Shown: positions 53,148 through 61,337 of the stretch, one piece after another
Layout of the letters: every line of letters starts with the position of its first letter
Position numbering within the stretch: the first letter of the stretch is position 1
Assembly: GCF_000379105.1 (NCBI RefSeq)
Contig: NZ_KB900609.1
Span: 4,928,785-4,992,784 of the forward strand
Direction: 5' to 3'
DNA from: Methylobacterium sp. WSM2598
Lineage (GTDB): Bacteria > Pseudomonadota > Alphaproteobacteria > Rhizobiales > Beijerinckiaceae
Length of the DNA stretch: 64,000 nucleotides
Translations under genes and position numbers: made by a program
Notes under the pieces: model-generated
What the model was told of the DNA's origin: nothing
Databases searched by the model: none
What the model saw: the letters and a program-made list of their open reading frames with translations, nothing else

Positions 53148-54611
53148 ATGAAGCTGTTCATCGCCTCCCTGGCGACCGAGACCAACACCTTCGCGCCGCT
53201 GCCGACCGGGCGGCCCGCCTTCCTGGCGGACTACGCCCGTCGCGATGGCAGCCGCAACCCGCCGCGCCTGAGCAATATCGGGCTGATCGCGTGGCGCCGC
53301 CTCGCCGAGGCGGACGGGCACGAGGTGGTCGAGAGCCTCTCGACCTTCGCCCAGCCCGGCGGGATCACCCTGCGGGCCGTCTACGAGGACCTGCGCGACG
53401 CGCTCCTGGCCGACCTCAAGGCCGCCGGGCCGGTCGACGCCGTGCTGCTCTTCATGCACGGCGCCATGGTGGCCGAGGGCTACGACGATTGCGAGGGCGA
53501 CACCCTCGCCCGGGTGCGCGGCATCGTCGGGCCGGGCGTGCCGGTCGGCGTCGAGCTCGACCTGCACTGCCACCTCACCGAGACGATGCGGCAGGCCGCC
53601 GACGTCATGGTGATCTACAAGGAATATCCCCACACCGACATCGTCGCGCGCGCCCGCGACCTCTACCCGCTGGTGATCGCCGCCGCCGAGGGGCGGATCC
53701 GGCCGGTGATGGCCTACGCGGATTGCCGGATGGTGAGCCTCTGGCGCACCTCCGACCCGCCCGTGCGCCGCTTCGTCGACCGCATGAGCGCCGCGGAGGG
53801 CCGCGACGGGATCCTGTCGGTCTCCTTCGGCCACGGCTTCCCCTGGGCGGACGTCGCCGATGTCGGCGCCAAGATGCTGGTCGTGGCCGACGGCGACGAG
53901 GCCGCGGCGGCGGCGCTCGCGCGCAGCCTCGCCGCCGAGGTCTGGGCCATGCGCGAGGAGGCCGCGACCCCCTACGTCACCATCGACGCGGCGATCGACC
54001 GGGCGCTCGCCTGCGACGATCCCCGCCCGATGGTGCTCGCCGACGTCGCCGACAATGCCGGGGCGGGCGCCCCCTCCGACAACACGGCGATCCTGCGCCG
54101 CCTCGTCGCGCGCGGCGTCCGGGACGCGGCGAGCGGCCTCTACTGGGATCCGGGGGCGGTCGGCATCTGCCGGGAGGCCGGGATCGGCGCGCGCTTCACC
54201 CTGCGGGTCGGCGGCAAGTGCGGCGTGACCTCCGGCGACCCCGTCGATCTCGCCGTCACGGTGCGCGGCCTGGCGGACGACCACAGCCAGGCGGGCCTGA
54301 GCGGCGGGCGGGCGCTGCTCGGCCCGAGCGCCTGGGTCGAGGCGGACGGGATCCACCTCGTGCTGACGAGCCAGCGCCAGCAGCCCTTCGACCCGGACGC
54401 CTTCACGGGCCTCGGCCTCACCCTGCACGACAAGCGCCTCGTCGTCGTGAAGTCGATGCAGCACTTCCACGCCGCCTTCGCGGGCCTCGCGAGCGCGGTG
54501 CTCTACGTGGCGGCCCCGGGCGCGGTGCCGCCGGACTTCGCCGCCCTGCCCCTCACCAAGAAGGCCGGGCCCTGGTGGCCCCGCGACCCCAACCCCTTCG
54601 GTGCCGCATGA
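53148..54611 (+). CDS. M81-family metallopeptidase (MlrC / microcystinase C-like)
   Basis: This 487-residue zinc enzyme is homologous to MlrC, which cleaves linearised microcystin and small peptides in sphingomonads. The opening MKLFIASLATETNTFAPLPT, the metal-site region GVELDLHCHLTETM and KEYPHTDI, and the C-terminal MlrC domain (VLADVADNAGAGAPSDNT; GGKCGVTSGDP) are all present. In most bacteria such proteins occur with transporters or peptidases and act on unknown small amides. The ATG follows GGGAGG. Its stop overlaps the start of the M20 gene (ATGA), so the two are made together. Confidence 0.9.
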   Translation: MKLFIASLATETNTFAPLPTGRPAFLADYARRDGSRNPPRLSNIGLIAWRRLAEADGHEVVESLSTFAQPGGITLRAVYEDLRDALLADLKAAGPVDAVLLFMHGAMVAEGYDDCEGDTLARVRGIVGPGVPVGVELDLHCHLTETMRQAADVMVIYKEYPHTDIVARARDLYPLVIAAAEGRIRPVMAYADCRMVSLWRTSDPPVRRFVDRMSAAEGRDGILSVSFGHGFPWADVADVGAKMLVVADGDEAAAAALARSLAAEVWAMREEAATPYVTIDAAIDRALACDDPRPMVLADVADNAGAGAPSDNTAILRRLVARGVRDAASGLYWDPGAVGICREAGIGARFTLRVGGKCGVTSGDPVDLAVTVRGLADDHSQAGLSGGRALLGPSAWVEADGIHLVLTSQRQQPFDPDAFTGLGLTLHDKRLVVVKSMQHFHAAFAGLASAVLYVAAPGAVPPDFAALPLTKKAGPWWPRDPNPFGAA

Positions 54612-55738
54612 TTCCCTCCGGGCTGCCCCTCGACCTCGACGCGATGCTGGCGACGCTCCGCCCCTGGGTGGAATGCGAGAGCCCGACCTTCGCCACGCCG
54701 GCCGTCAACCGCATGATGGCGCTCGCCGCCCGCGACCTCGCGGTGGCGGGGGCGCGCATCGAGGTCGTGCCCGGCCGGATGGGCCTCGGCGACTGCGTGC
54801 GCGCCCGCTTCCCCCACCCGCGGCCCGAGACGCCCGGCATCCTGGTGCTCGGCCACATGGACACGGTGCATCCCGTGGGCACGCTGGAGGTCCTGCCCTG
54901 GCGCCGCGAGGGCGGGCGCGTCCACGGCCCCGGCATCCTCGACATGAAGGGCGGCAACCTCCTCGCCCTGGAGGCGATCCGGGCGCTCGGGCGGGCCGGG
55001 ATCGCGACGCCGCTGCCGGTCACGGTGCTGCTCACCGGCGACGAGGAGATCGGCAGTCCCTCGACCCGCGACCTGATCGAGGCGGAGGCCTCGCGCCACC
55101 GCTACGTCCTGGTGCCGGAACCGGGCCACGAGGACAACGGCGTGGTGACGGGCCGCTACGCGATCGCGCGCTTCGTCCTGGAGGCCACGGGCCGGCCGAG
55201 CCATGCCGGGGCGCGGCTCGGCGAGGGGCGCTCGGCGGTGCGCGCCTTCGCCCGCAAGATCCTGGCGATCGAGGCGATGTCGGGGGAGGATTGCACCTTC
55301 AGCGTCGGCATCGTGCAGGGTGGCCAGTGGGTGAACTGCGTGCCGACGCGGTGCCGGGGCGAGGCGCTCAGCATGGCCAAGCGCCAGGCCGACCTCGACC
55401 GGGGCGTGGCGCGCATGCTCGCCCTCTCGGGCACGGAGGACGACGTCGCCTTCACGGTGACGCGCGGGGTCACCCGCCCGGTCTGGGAGCCGGACGCCGA
55501 GACCCTCGCCCTCTACGAGACCGCCCGCGCCCTCGCGGCGGCCGAGGGGCTGGCCCTGCCGCATCGCAGCGCCGGGGGCGGCTCGGACGGCAACTTCACC
55601 GGGGCGATGGGCATCCCGACCCTCGACGGGCTCGGGGCGATCGGGCGCGGCTACCACACCCTCGAGGAGCAGATCGACGAGGCGAGCCTGGTGAGCCGGG
55701 CGCGGCTCTTCGCGGGGCTGCTCGCGATGCTGCGCTGA
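54608..55738 (+). CDS. M20-family metallopeptidase (carboxypeptidase G2-like)
   Basis: This 376-residue di-zinc peptidase has LVLGHMDTVHP (first His and Asp), GPGILDMKGGNLLAL, LLTGDEEIGSPS (catalytic Glu pair), LVPEPGHEDNG and a C-terminal His in AIGRGYHTLEE. It resembles glutamate carboxypeptidase (CPG2), which removes C-terminal Glu from folates and N-acyl-Glu compounds. It is coupled to the MlrC gene through ATGA. With the CoA ligase upstream this could make a three-step route: two hydrolases trimming an amide or peptide and a ligase activating the released acid. The substrate is unknown. Confidence 0.9.
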   Translation: MIPSGLPLDLDAMLATLRPWVECESPTFATPAVNRMMALAARDLAVAGARIEVVPGRMGLGDCVRARFPHPRPETPGILVLGHMDTVHPVGTLEVLPWRREGGRVHGPGILDMKGGNLLALEAIRALGRAGIATPLPVTVLLTGDEEIGSPSTRDLIEAEASRHRYVLVPEPGHEDNGVVTGRYAIARFVLEATGRPSHAGARLGEGRSAVRAFARKILAIEAMSGEDCTFSVGIVQGGQWVNCVPTRCRGEALSMAKRQADLDRGVARMLALSGTEDDVAFTVTRGVTRPVWEPDAETLALYETARALAAAEGLALPHRSAGGGSDGNFTGAMGIPTLDGLGAIGRGYHTLEEQIDEASLVSRARLFAGLLAMLR

Positions 55739-55744
55739 GCCGGG

Positions 55745-56030
55745 GGCGCCCGCCATCGTCCCGTCGCGCAGCCGCCCCTCGAGCCACGATGGTAGACCCA
55801 ACCCACCTCCTTGGCGATGAGCGGCCAGAGATCGGTCATGAAATCCAATGTTCCGGTCCCGGCCTTGAGACGGAGGCGTGTTATCTGTTCGGCATTCAAG
55901 AAGGTTGGCTGATAGCGGGGCGCGGCCTCGATCCGAAGCTCCGCGCGCGACAGGTAGGGAACGCCGCGCCTCGATCCGGCGAGACTGCGCGGCTCATGTC
56001 TCGACGTGACAGGCTGTCCCGAAAGCCTTC
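55745..56030 (-). pseudogene. Decayed gene fragment of unknown family
   Basis: The minus strand encodes a clearly protein-like stretch with normal codon choice: YLSRAELRIEAAPRYQPTFL, NAEQITRLRLKAGTGTLDFM, TDLWPLIAKEVGWVYH. The frame has no plausible start, and downstream it degrades into the tail of the neighbouring M20 gene region. I cannot name the family. It lies between the M20 gene and the MFS/LysR pair, consistent with an older gene cut when that pair was inserted. Confidence 0.45.
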
Positions 56031-56075
56031 GCCGCGCTCGCCGCCGACGAGGGCCGCCGCGATTCGTTGGATCGG

Positions 56076-57326
56076 TCAGCGCGCCGCTGCCTGCGGCTGA
56101 GACGATGAAAGCACGAGGGTGACGCATCCGAACGCGAGTCCGACTGAGCAGACACCCAACCAGCCGAAGCTGACCCATGCCAATCCGGATAAGGCCGACC
56201 CGGCCGCGGCGCCGAGGAAGAACAGGCCTGTGAACAGCCCGTTCACACGGCCTCTTGCTTCGGGGCGCAACAGGTTGATTGCGCGCCGTCCCAGCGTCTG
56301 ATCGCCGATCACCCCCAGATCGAGCAGGACGGCGCTGGCGACCAGGATCGCGAGAGGAGCCCAACTCGGGGCGAAAGGCGTGCCGACCAGGACGTCGCCG
56401 CCGATGCCGGCGAGGATCATCGCGGCGATGACCGCGAGGTGGGCGAGTCGCGTTGCGCTGCGCGTCCAGCCCCGGTCGCCCGCTCGCCCGGCGATCGGGG
56501 CGATGACCGCCCCGGCGGCTCCGGCCAGGGCGAAAAGGCCGATTCCGGTCTGACCGAGGGAGAATGGCTGATCGGAAAGGCGCAAGGCGACCGACGTCCA
56601 GAACACCCCGAATGCGCCCATGCACAGGGCCTGGTAACTGGCCCGGCGCCGAAGGACGGGCTCCTCCCGCAGGATCGTCAGCATCGATCCGATGAGCGCC
56701 GAATAATTCGTGCCGGTCGCGGGCTTGCGGACCGGTAAGACGGTGGCCAGGATCATGCTCAGGGCTGCGATGATCAAGGAGAGCCCACCGTAGAACCAGC
56801 GCCAACCGACGAACTCCGCAACCCAACTCGCGGCTGGCCGCGAAAGAAGGATGCCGAGCATGAGGCCGCTCATCACGTTGCCGACGACACGACCGCGATG
56901 TGCTTCAGGAGAGAGTTGAGCCGCCACCGGTACGAGCATTTGAATCGCGCTGGTGGTCACACCGGCGACGTACGACGCCAGTAGGAAGAGAAATGGCGTC
57001 GGGGCAAGCGCGATCGCCGCCAGGGCAGCAACGTCAACCAGCAAAGTCACAACGATCACCGTCCGGTTCTCGACGAGATCCGTCAGTGGGACGAGCAGGA
57101 ACAGGCCGCTCGCATAGCCGAGCAGAGTAAGTGTCGATACAAGACTGGCTTCGGATGTGCTTAACGAAAATGACGATCCGATCAAGCCGATCAGGGGCTG
57201 CGACGCATACAGGCTCAGTACGACGACGCCAACGGCGCATGCGAACAGGACAGTTAGTCCGGCGGACATTGTGTTCGATCGGCTGATGGGCGGTGGCGCG
57301 CTGGTCATTCGGGCGTGGGTGTGCAT
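56076..57326 (-). CDS. MFS transporter (DHA1-like exporter)
   Basis: This 416-residue, 12-helix MFS protein has FLLVPLTDLVENRTVIV (motif A position), a MLVPVAAQLSPEAHRGRVVG segment and GLMLGILLSRPAASWVAEFVGWRWFYG (motif C-like), a combination typical of small-molecule exporters found with LysR regulators. The start is taken at ATG 57326 (MHTHARMTSAPP), with AAGGG upstream; ATG 57308 is also possible. Base composition is lower in GC than in flanking genes. It is divergent from a LysR gene, its probable regulator. The pair is likely acquired by transfer. Confidence 0.85.
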   Translation of the reverse strand: MHTHARMTSAPPPISRSNTMSAGLTVLFACAVGVVVLSLYASQPLIGLIGSSFSLSTSEASLVSTLTLLGYASGLFLLVPLTDLVENRTVIVVTLLVDVAALAAIALAPTPFLFLLASYVAGVTTSAIQMLVPVAAQLSPEAHRGRVVGNVMSGLMLGILLSRPAASWVAEFVGWRWFYGGLSLIIAALSMILATVLPVRKPATGTNYSALIGSMLTILREEPVLRRRASYQALCMGAFGVFWTSVALRLSDQPFSLGQTGIGLFALAGAAGAVIAPIAGRAGDRGWTRSATRLAHLAVIAAMILAGIGGDVLVGTPFAPSWAPLAILVASAVLLDLGVIGDQTLGRRAINLLRPEARGRVNGLFTGLFFLGAAAGSALSGLAWVSFGWLGVCSVGLAFGCVTLVLSSSQPQAAAR

Positions 57327-57432
57327 GGCGGCCCTTGTGTTCACTGCGTTGACCTCACGCCGTCCTGCACCATTGGGGCAGCCGTGATAATCGGCGTTGA
57401 TCGAGAATGTCTCTTCCTGTGGGCGAAACGAT
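57327..57432. promoter_or_regulatory. Divergent promoter region of the MFS/LysR pair
   Basis: This 106-base gap between divergent starts should carry both promoters and the LysR site. A TTGACC box lies near 57349. AT-rich T-N11-A patterns typical of LysR sites occur around 57385-57410, but none stands out enough to assign. Confidence 0.4.
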
Positions 57433-58326
57433 ATGGCGAGCTTGGAGCAGTACGAGGTCCTCGTCGCGATCATCGAGCGAGGAAGCCTGAGCGCCGCTGC
57501 CAAGAGGCTGAACCGGTCCCTGCAGTCCGTCAGCCGTGCGCTGACCGCACTCGAGACCGATCTGGGAACCGAACTCATCCGGCGTACGACCCGGCGGTTG
57601 CAGCCGACCCCCGCGGGAATGATATTGTACGAGCGACTGAGAACAGCGTTGAAAGAAATAGGAGATGCGCGCCTGCAGGTGAAGAGCGAAAAAACCAAAA
57701 TAAACGGTCTATTTAGGATCGGCGCATCTGTACTATTTGCGCCGAAATTTGTGGTTCCATGCGCAACGGCATTCATGAATAGGTTTCCTGAAGTAAGTAT
57801 AGACTTGGTATTGAATGATGCTGTCGTTGATCTCATCGAACATCGGCTCGATGTTGCGATTCGCATAGGAGATCTCGGCGCCATCAGCCTGCGGTCGAAG
57901 AAGATCGCGGAGCTGCGCCGCGTCCTGGTCGCCGCGCCATCCTATCTTGCTCGCCATGGTGTGCCGCGTGATCCCGACGATCTTGCATCGCATCTCTGCG
58001 TGGTCCGCACCTTCGGGCCGGAGGGCGACGCGTGGCCCTTGTCGGTCGACGGTGTCGTGGTGCGAACACAGGTGAAGGGTGCCTTCCGGTGCAGCGACGC
58101 GGCCGGAGCCAACGCGGCCACGATCCTCGGAGCCGGGATCGGCCTCGCGCCGCTCTGGCAAGTCAGACAGGACCTCGACGAGGGTCGCCTCGAACTCGTG
58201 CTTCCCCAGTGTGAGCCTCCTCCCATACGCGTCAGCGCTGTGTGGCCGGGGAGCTTGGAGACGCCCGCGCGGACGCAGCTGTTTGTCGAGATGGTGTCGA
58301 ACCGTCTCGCGGGCGAACGCGTGTGA
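57433..58326 (+). CDS. LysR-family transcriptional regulator
   Basis: This 297-residue regulator has the N-terminal winged helix (EQYEVLVAIIERGSLSAAAK then RLNRSLQSVSRALTALETDL) and a C-terminal periplasmic-binding-like effector domain (DLVLNDAVVDLIEHRLDVAI, GAGIGLAPLWQV). It probably controls the divergent MFS gene by the usual LysR layout. The central part (57650-57850) is markedly AT-rich, unlike the genome background, supporting recent acquisition. ATG 57433 gives the normal family N-terminus; an in-frame start at 57397 would add 12 residues. Confidence 0.9.
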   Translation: MASLEQYEVLVAIIERGSLSAAAKRLNRSLQSVSRALTALETDLGTELIRRTTRRLQPTPAGMILYERLRTALKEIGDARLQVKSEKTKINGLFRIGASVLFAPKFVVPCATAFMNRFPEVSIDLVLNDAVVDLIEHRLDVAIRIGDLGAISLRSKKIAELRRVLVAAPSYLARHGVPRDPDDLASHLCVVRTFGPEGDAWPLSVDGVVVRTQVKGAFRCSDAAGANAATILGAGIGLAPLWQVRQDLDEGRLELVLPQCEPPPIRVSAVWPGSLETPARTQLFVEMVSNRLAGERV

Positions 58327-58578
58327 GGAAGTCTCCGGCCGCCGCGAACGGGGACAGCCGGCCGTGCGCCGCGGCGATGTCGATGCGGATGCGGCGGAGC
58401 GGAGAGGCCTTGAAGCGAGGACGCTCCGGCTCGTCCCCCTCCGCCTCCGGCGGCCGGCCGATGCCGCGGCGTCGCAGACGGCGGTGCGGCGGCGAGCGGG
58501 TCAGGCGCGCTGGCGCCGGCGCGCTTTGCGGAGCCTGTTCGGGCGCACGGGGAGATCGAGAGCCACCTGCGCTGGCCG
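58327..58578. other. Intergenic region after the LysR gene
   Basis: No intact gene is visible. The sequence is again GC-rich and its frames are Arg/Ala-rich. It may contain further unrecognisable remains of the IS630 element that follows. Confidence 0.4.
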
Positions 58579-58945
58579 TTGGACGTGATGGTCGACGAGG
58601 ATCACGCTCGCCCGAGGACCGATCACGGGACCGAGAACCGACCAGCGCGGTGCCGAATCCGAGGGGGGAGCGCCGGGCCTGGAAGGTCCCGCCCGGCGCC
58701 GTCGCCGCGCCGGTCACCCCGCGCCAGCCGGCCGAGCGGCGCAGCCACGACGACGCCCGGCACCGCACCGCCAGCCTGTTCGCCGCGCTCGACGTGAAGG
58801 CCGGGACGGTGAACGGGCCGCGTCACCGCGCCGGCGCGTTCCGCCGCTGCCCGGACGAGATCGAGGCGGCGGTGCCGGCCGACCTCGACGTGCACCTGGT
58901 GCCCGACACCGCGGCGATGCACGAGCACCGTCTCCAAGGCCGGCC
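58579..58945 (+). pseudogene. Decayed IS630-family transposase fragment
   Basis: One frame at 58739-58930 encodes RTASLFAALDVKAGTVNG, then EIEAAVPADLDVHLVPDT. These match the conserved IS630 transposase core (TTSLFAALD..., IEA.VPADLDVHLIMDNY..HK), including the second catalytic Asp region, where the usual DN(x)3-H-K now reads DTAAMHEH. An upstream piece in a different frame (DVMVDEDHARPRTDHG, from 58579) may correspond to the CVDEKSQ segment. The frame change, lost residues and absent ends show an old, dead element. Confidence 0.6.
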
Positions 58946-59031
58946 TCCGGCCGCGCCTTCCGGCGGCCGGGATCCTGCGCTAGAACCCGCCGCCGCGGGC
59001 GACCGGGCCCGATCGAGAGGACCTCGTCACG

Positions 59032-59946
59032 ATGAGCCAATCCGAGACGGACGCGCTGCCCAACGTGCACGTGCGCGCCGAGGTGCTGGTGCAGGCGCTG
59101 CCCCACATGCAGCGCTACGACGAGGAGATCGTCGTCATCAAGTACGGCGGCCACGCCATGGGCGACCGGGCGGCGGCGGAGGATTTCGCCGAGGACGTGG
59201 TCCTGCTGGAGCAGTCGGGCCTCAAGCCCGTGATCGTGCACGGCGGCGGGCCGCAGATCGGCCGCATGCTCGACCGGCTCGGCATCAAGTCGGAGTTCCG
59301 CGAGGGCCTGCGCGTCACCGATGCGGCCACCGTCGAGGTGGTCGAGATGGTGCTCGCCGGCTCGATCAACAAGCAGATCGTCGGCTGGATCTCGGCCGAG
59401 GGCGGCAAGGCCATCGGCCTGTGCGGCAAGGACGGCAACATGGTGCAGGCGCGGCGCGCCACCCGCACCGTCGTCGATCCCGATTCCAACCTGGAGCGGG
59501 AGGTCGATCTCGGCCTCGTCGGCGAGCCGGAGCGGGTCAACCGCGCGGTGCTCGACGCGGTGCTGAAGGCCGAGCTGATCCCGGTGCTCGCCCCGGTGGC
59601 GGTCGGCAGCGACGGCCAGACCTACAACGTCAACGCCGACACCTTCGCGGGCGCCATCGCGGGGGCCCTGCGGGCCAAGCGCCTCCTCCTCCTCACCGAC
59701 GTGCCGGGCGTGCTCGACAAGAACAAGAAGCTGATCCCGGAACTCTCGGTCGAGGATTGCCGCCGGCTCGTCGCCGACGGGACCATCACGGGCGGCATGA
59801 TCCCGAAGATCGAGACCTGCATCTACGCCATCGAGCAGGGCGTCGAGGCGGTGGTCATCCTCGACGGCAAGGTCCCGCACGCGGTGCTGCTGGAGCTGTT
59901 CACCGATTACGGCGCCGGCACGCTGATCCGCCGCAGCGCACCCTGA
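59032..59946 (+). CDS. argB: Acetylglutamate kinase
   Basis: This 304-residue amino-acid kinase phosphorylates N-acetyl-L-glutamate with ATP, the second step of arginine synthesis. Motifs are [12 protein letters not shown] (ATP site), [14 protein letters not shown] (acetylglutamate site), [16 protein letters not shown] and [14 protein letters not shown]. It has the N-terminal extension ([20 protein letters not shown]) seen in the arginine-inhibited hexameric forms, so feedback control by arginine is likely. The order argB followed by a pyrimidine 5'-nucleotidase gene is common in Rhizobiales. A hairpin follows. Confidence 0.97.
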
Positions 59947-59995
59947 CGGCGATCGGCGCTTCCTTTCCGGAGCCAGATGCTTATCTTGGACGCCC

Positions 59996-60013
59996 GGGGG
60001 CCGCGGGGCCCCC
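59996..60013 (+). terminator. Hairpin between argB and the nucleotidase gene
   Basis: GGGGGCC pairs with GGCCCCC around a GCGG loop, 11 bases ahead of the next start codon. It may be an attenuating structure rather than a full terminator, since the next gene follows so closely. Confidence 0.4.
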
Positions 60014-60023
60014 TTCGCGTCGA

Positions 60024-60770
60024 ATGGGCCGAGCTTCCGTGTTCCTTCCGAGCGAGAGCCACCTCACCGCCCCGGACGCCCGCGGCTTTTCCGGTGTCGA
60101 GACCTGGGTCTTCGACCTCGACAACACGCTCTACCCGCACGAGGCCCGCGTCTGGCCCCAGGTCGACGAGCGCATCACCCTCTACGTGATGGAGCTGTTC
60201 GGGCTCGACGGGCTCTCGGCGCGCGCCCTGCAGAAGCACTTCTACCACCGCTACGGGACGACCCTGCGGGCGCTGATGCAGGAGGAGGCGGTCGATCCCT
60301 ACGACTTCCTCGACTTCGCCCACGACATCGACCATTCGGGCATCGCCCTCAACCCGGCCCTCGGCCGGGCGATCGAGGCCCTGCCGGGCCGCAAGCTCAT
60401 CCTCACCAACGGCTCGCGCCGGCACGCCGAGAACGTGGCGCGCAAGCTCGGCATCCTCGACCATTTCGAGGACGTGTTCGACATCGCGGCCTCCGACTTC
60501 GTGCCCAAGCCCGAGCGGCGGGCCTACGAGACCTTCCTCGACCGGCACGCGGTCGATCCGACCCGCGCGGCCCTGTTCGAGGACATCGCCAAGAACCTCG
60601 TCGTGCCCCACGACCTCGGCATGGCGACGGTGCTGGTGGTGCCGCGCACGGTCGATCCGTTCCGGGACGCGTCCGAGCAGGAGGCGGTGCGGGCCCCGCA
60701 CATCGACCACATCACCAACGACCTCGCGGGCTTCCTGAGCGAGCGGGTCGCCCCGGCGCTGCCGCGGTGA
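60024..60770 (+). CDS. Pyrimidine 5'-nucleotidase (HAD superfamily, SDT1-like)
   Basis: This 248-residue HAD phosphatase has motif I in VFDLDNTLYPHEARVWPQVD, motif II in LILTNGSRRHAENV, the Lys of motif III in VPKPERRAYE and motif IV in LFEDIAKNL. The DLDNTLYP start and the cap region match yeast SDT1/PHM8-like pyrimidine 5'-nucleotidases, which dephosphorylate UMP/CMP. It begins at ATG 60024 (MGRASVFLPSES); a GTG at 60039 is possible. It lies between argB and two small coupled genes and probably shares the argB transcript. Confidence 0.9.
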   Translation: MGRASVFLPSESHLTAPDARGFSGVETWVFDLDNTLYPHEARVWPQVDERITLYVMELFGLDGLSARALQKHFYHRYGTTLRALMQEEAVDPYDFLDFAHDIDHSGIALNPALGRAIEALPGRKLILTNGSRRHAENVARKLGILDHFEDVFDIAASDFVPKPERRAYETFLDRHAVDPTRAALFEDIAKNLVVPHDLGMATVLVVPRTVDPFRDASEQEAVRAPHIDHITNDLAGFLSERVAPALPR

Positions 60771-60780
60771 GCGCCCGCCG

Positions 60781-60900
60781 ATGAATCCCGAGACGGACCC
60801 GATCGAGGTCTGGGGCCGGCGCATCGGCCGCGGCCTCGGCCTCGTCGCCCTCGTGGCGATGGCGTGGTGGCTCGGCGTGCAACTGAGGCTGTGGGGATGA
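60781..60900 (+). CDS. 39-residue single-pass membrane protein
   Basis: The product is MNPETDPIEVWGRRIGRGLG followed by a hydrophobic helix (LVALVAMAWWLGVQL) and RLWG. It starts 10 bases behind the nucleotidase stop, and its TGA overlaps the ATG of the zincin gene (ATGA). The amphipathic N-terminus and Trp-rich helix look like a genuine conserved small membrane protein. Its function is unknown. Confidence 0.65.
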   Translation: MNPETDPIEVWGRRIGRGLGLVALVAMAWWLGVQLRLWG

Positions 60901-61319
60901 GCGACGGACCCGACTGGAGCGCCGCCCGCGCCCCCGACCTCGCGGCCTTCGAAGCCCTGGCCGAGGCGGCCTTCGCGCGGCTGCCCGAGAGCTTCCGCCG
61001 GCTCTGCGAGGGGGTGGTGATCCGCGTCGAGGATTTTCCCGACGAGGACACCCTCGACGAGATGGGCTGCGAGAGCGAGTTCGACCTGCTCGGGCTGTTC
61101 CGCGGCACCGGGCTCGCCCAGGGCGGGGGCGCGGCGAGCCTCGCGACGGGCCAGTTCCCCAACATGGTCTGGCTCTACCGCCGCCCGCTCCTGGATTACT
61201 GGGCCGAGCACGACGAGACGCTCGGCCACCTCGTCACCCACGTGCTGGTGCACGAGATCGGCCACCATGTCGGGCTGTCGGACGACGACATGGCCCGGAT
61301 CGAGGCGCAGGCGGAGTAG
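60897..61319 (+). CDS. Zincin-like metallopeptidase family protein
   Basis: This 140-residue protein has the HExxH zinc site in LVHEIGHHVGLSDDDM, which fits the compact bacterial zincin family (DUF1025-type) in which the third ligand follows closely. The N-terminal half (FRRLCEGVVIRVEDFPDEDT; ESEFDLLGLFRGT) is characteristic of the family. It has no signal peptide. It is translationally coupled to the 39-residue membrane protein upstream. The physiological substrate is unknown. Confidence 0.9.
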   Translation: MSDGPDWSAARAPDLAAFEALAEAAFARLPESFRRLCEGVVIRVEDFPDEDTLDEMGCESEFDLLGLFRGTGLAQGGGAASLATGQFPNMVWLYRRPLLDYWAEHDETLGHLVTHVLVHEIGHHVGLSDDDMARIEAQAE

Positions 61320-61337
61320 GGCGCGGCCGGCGCCCCG

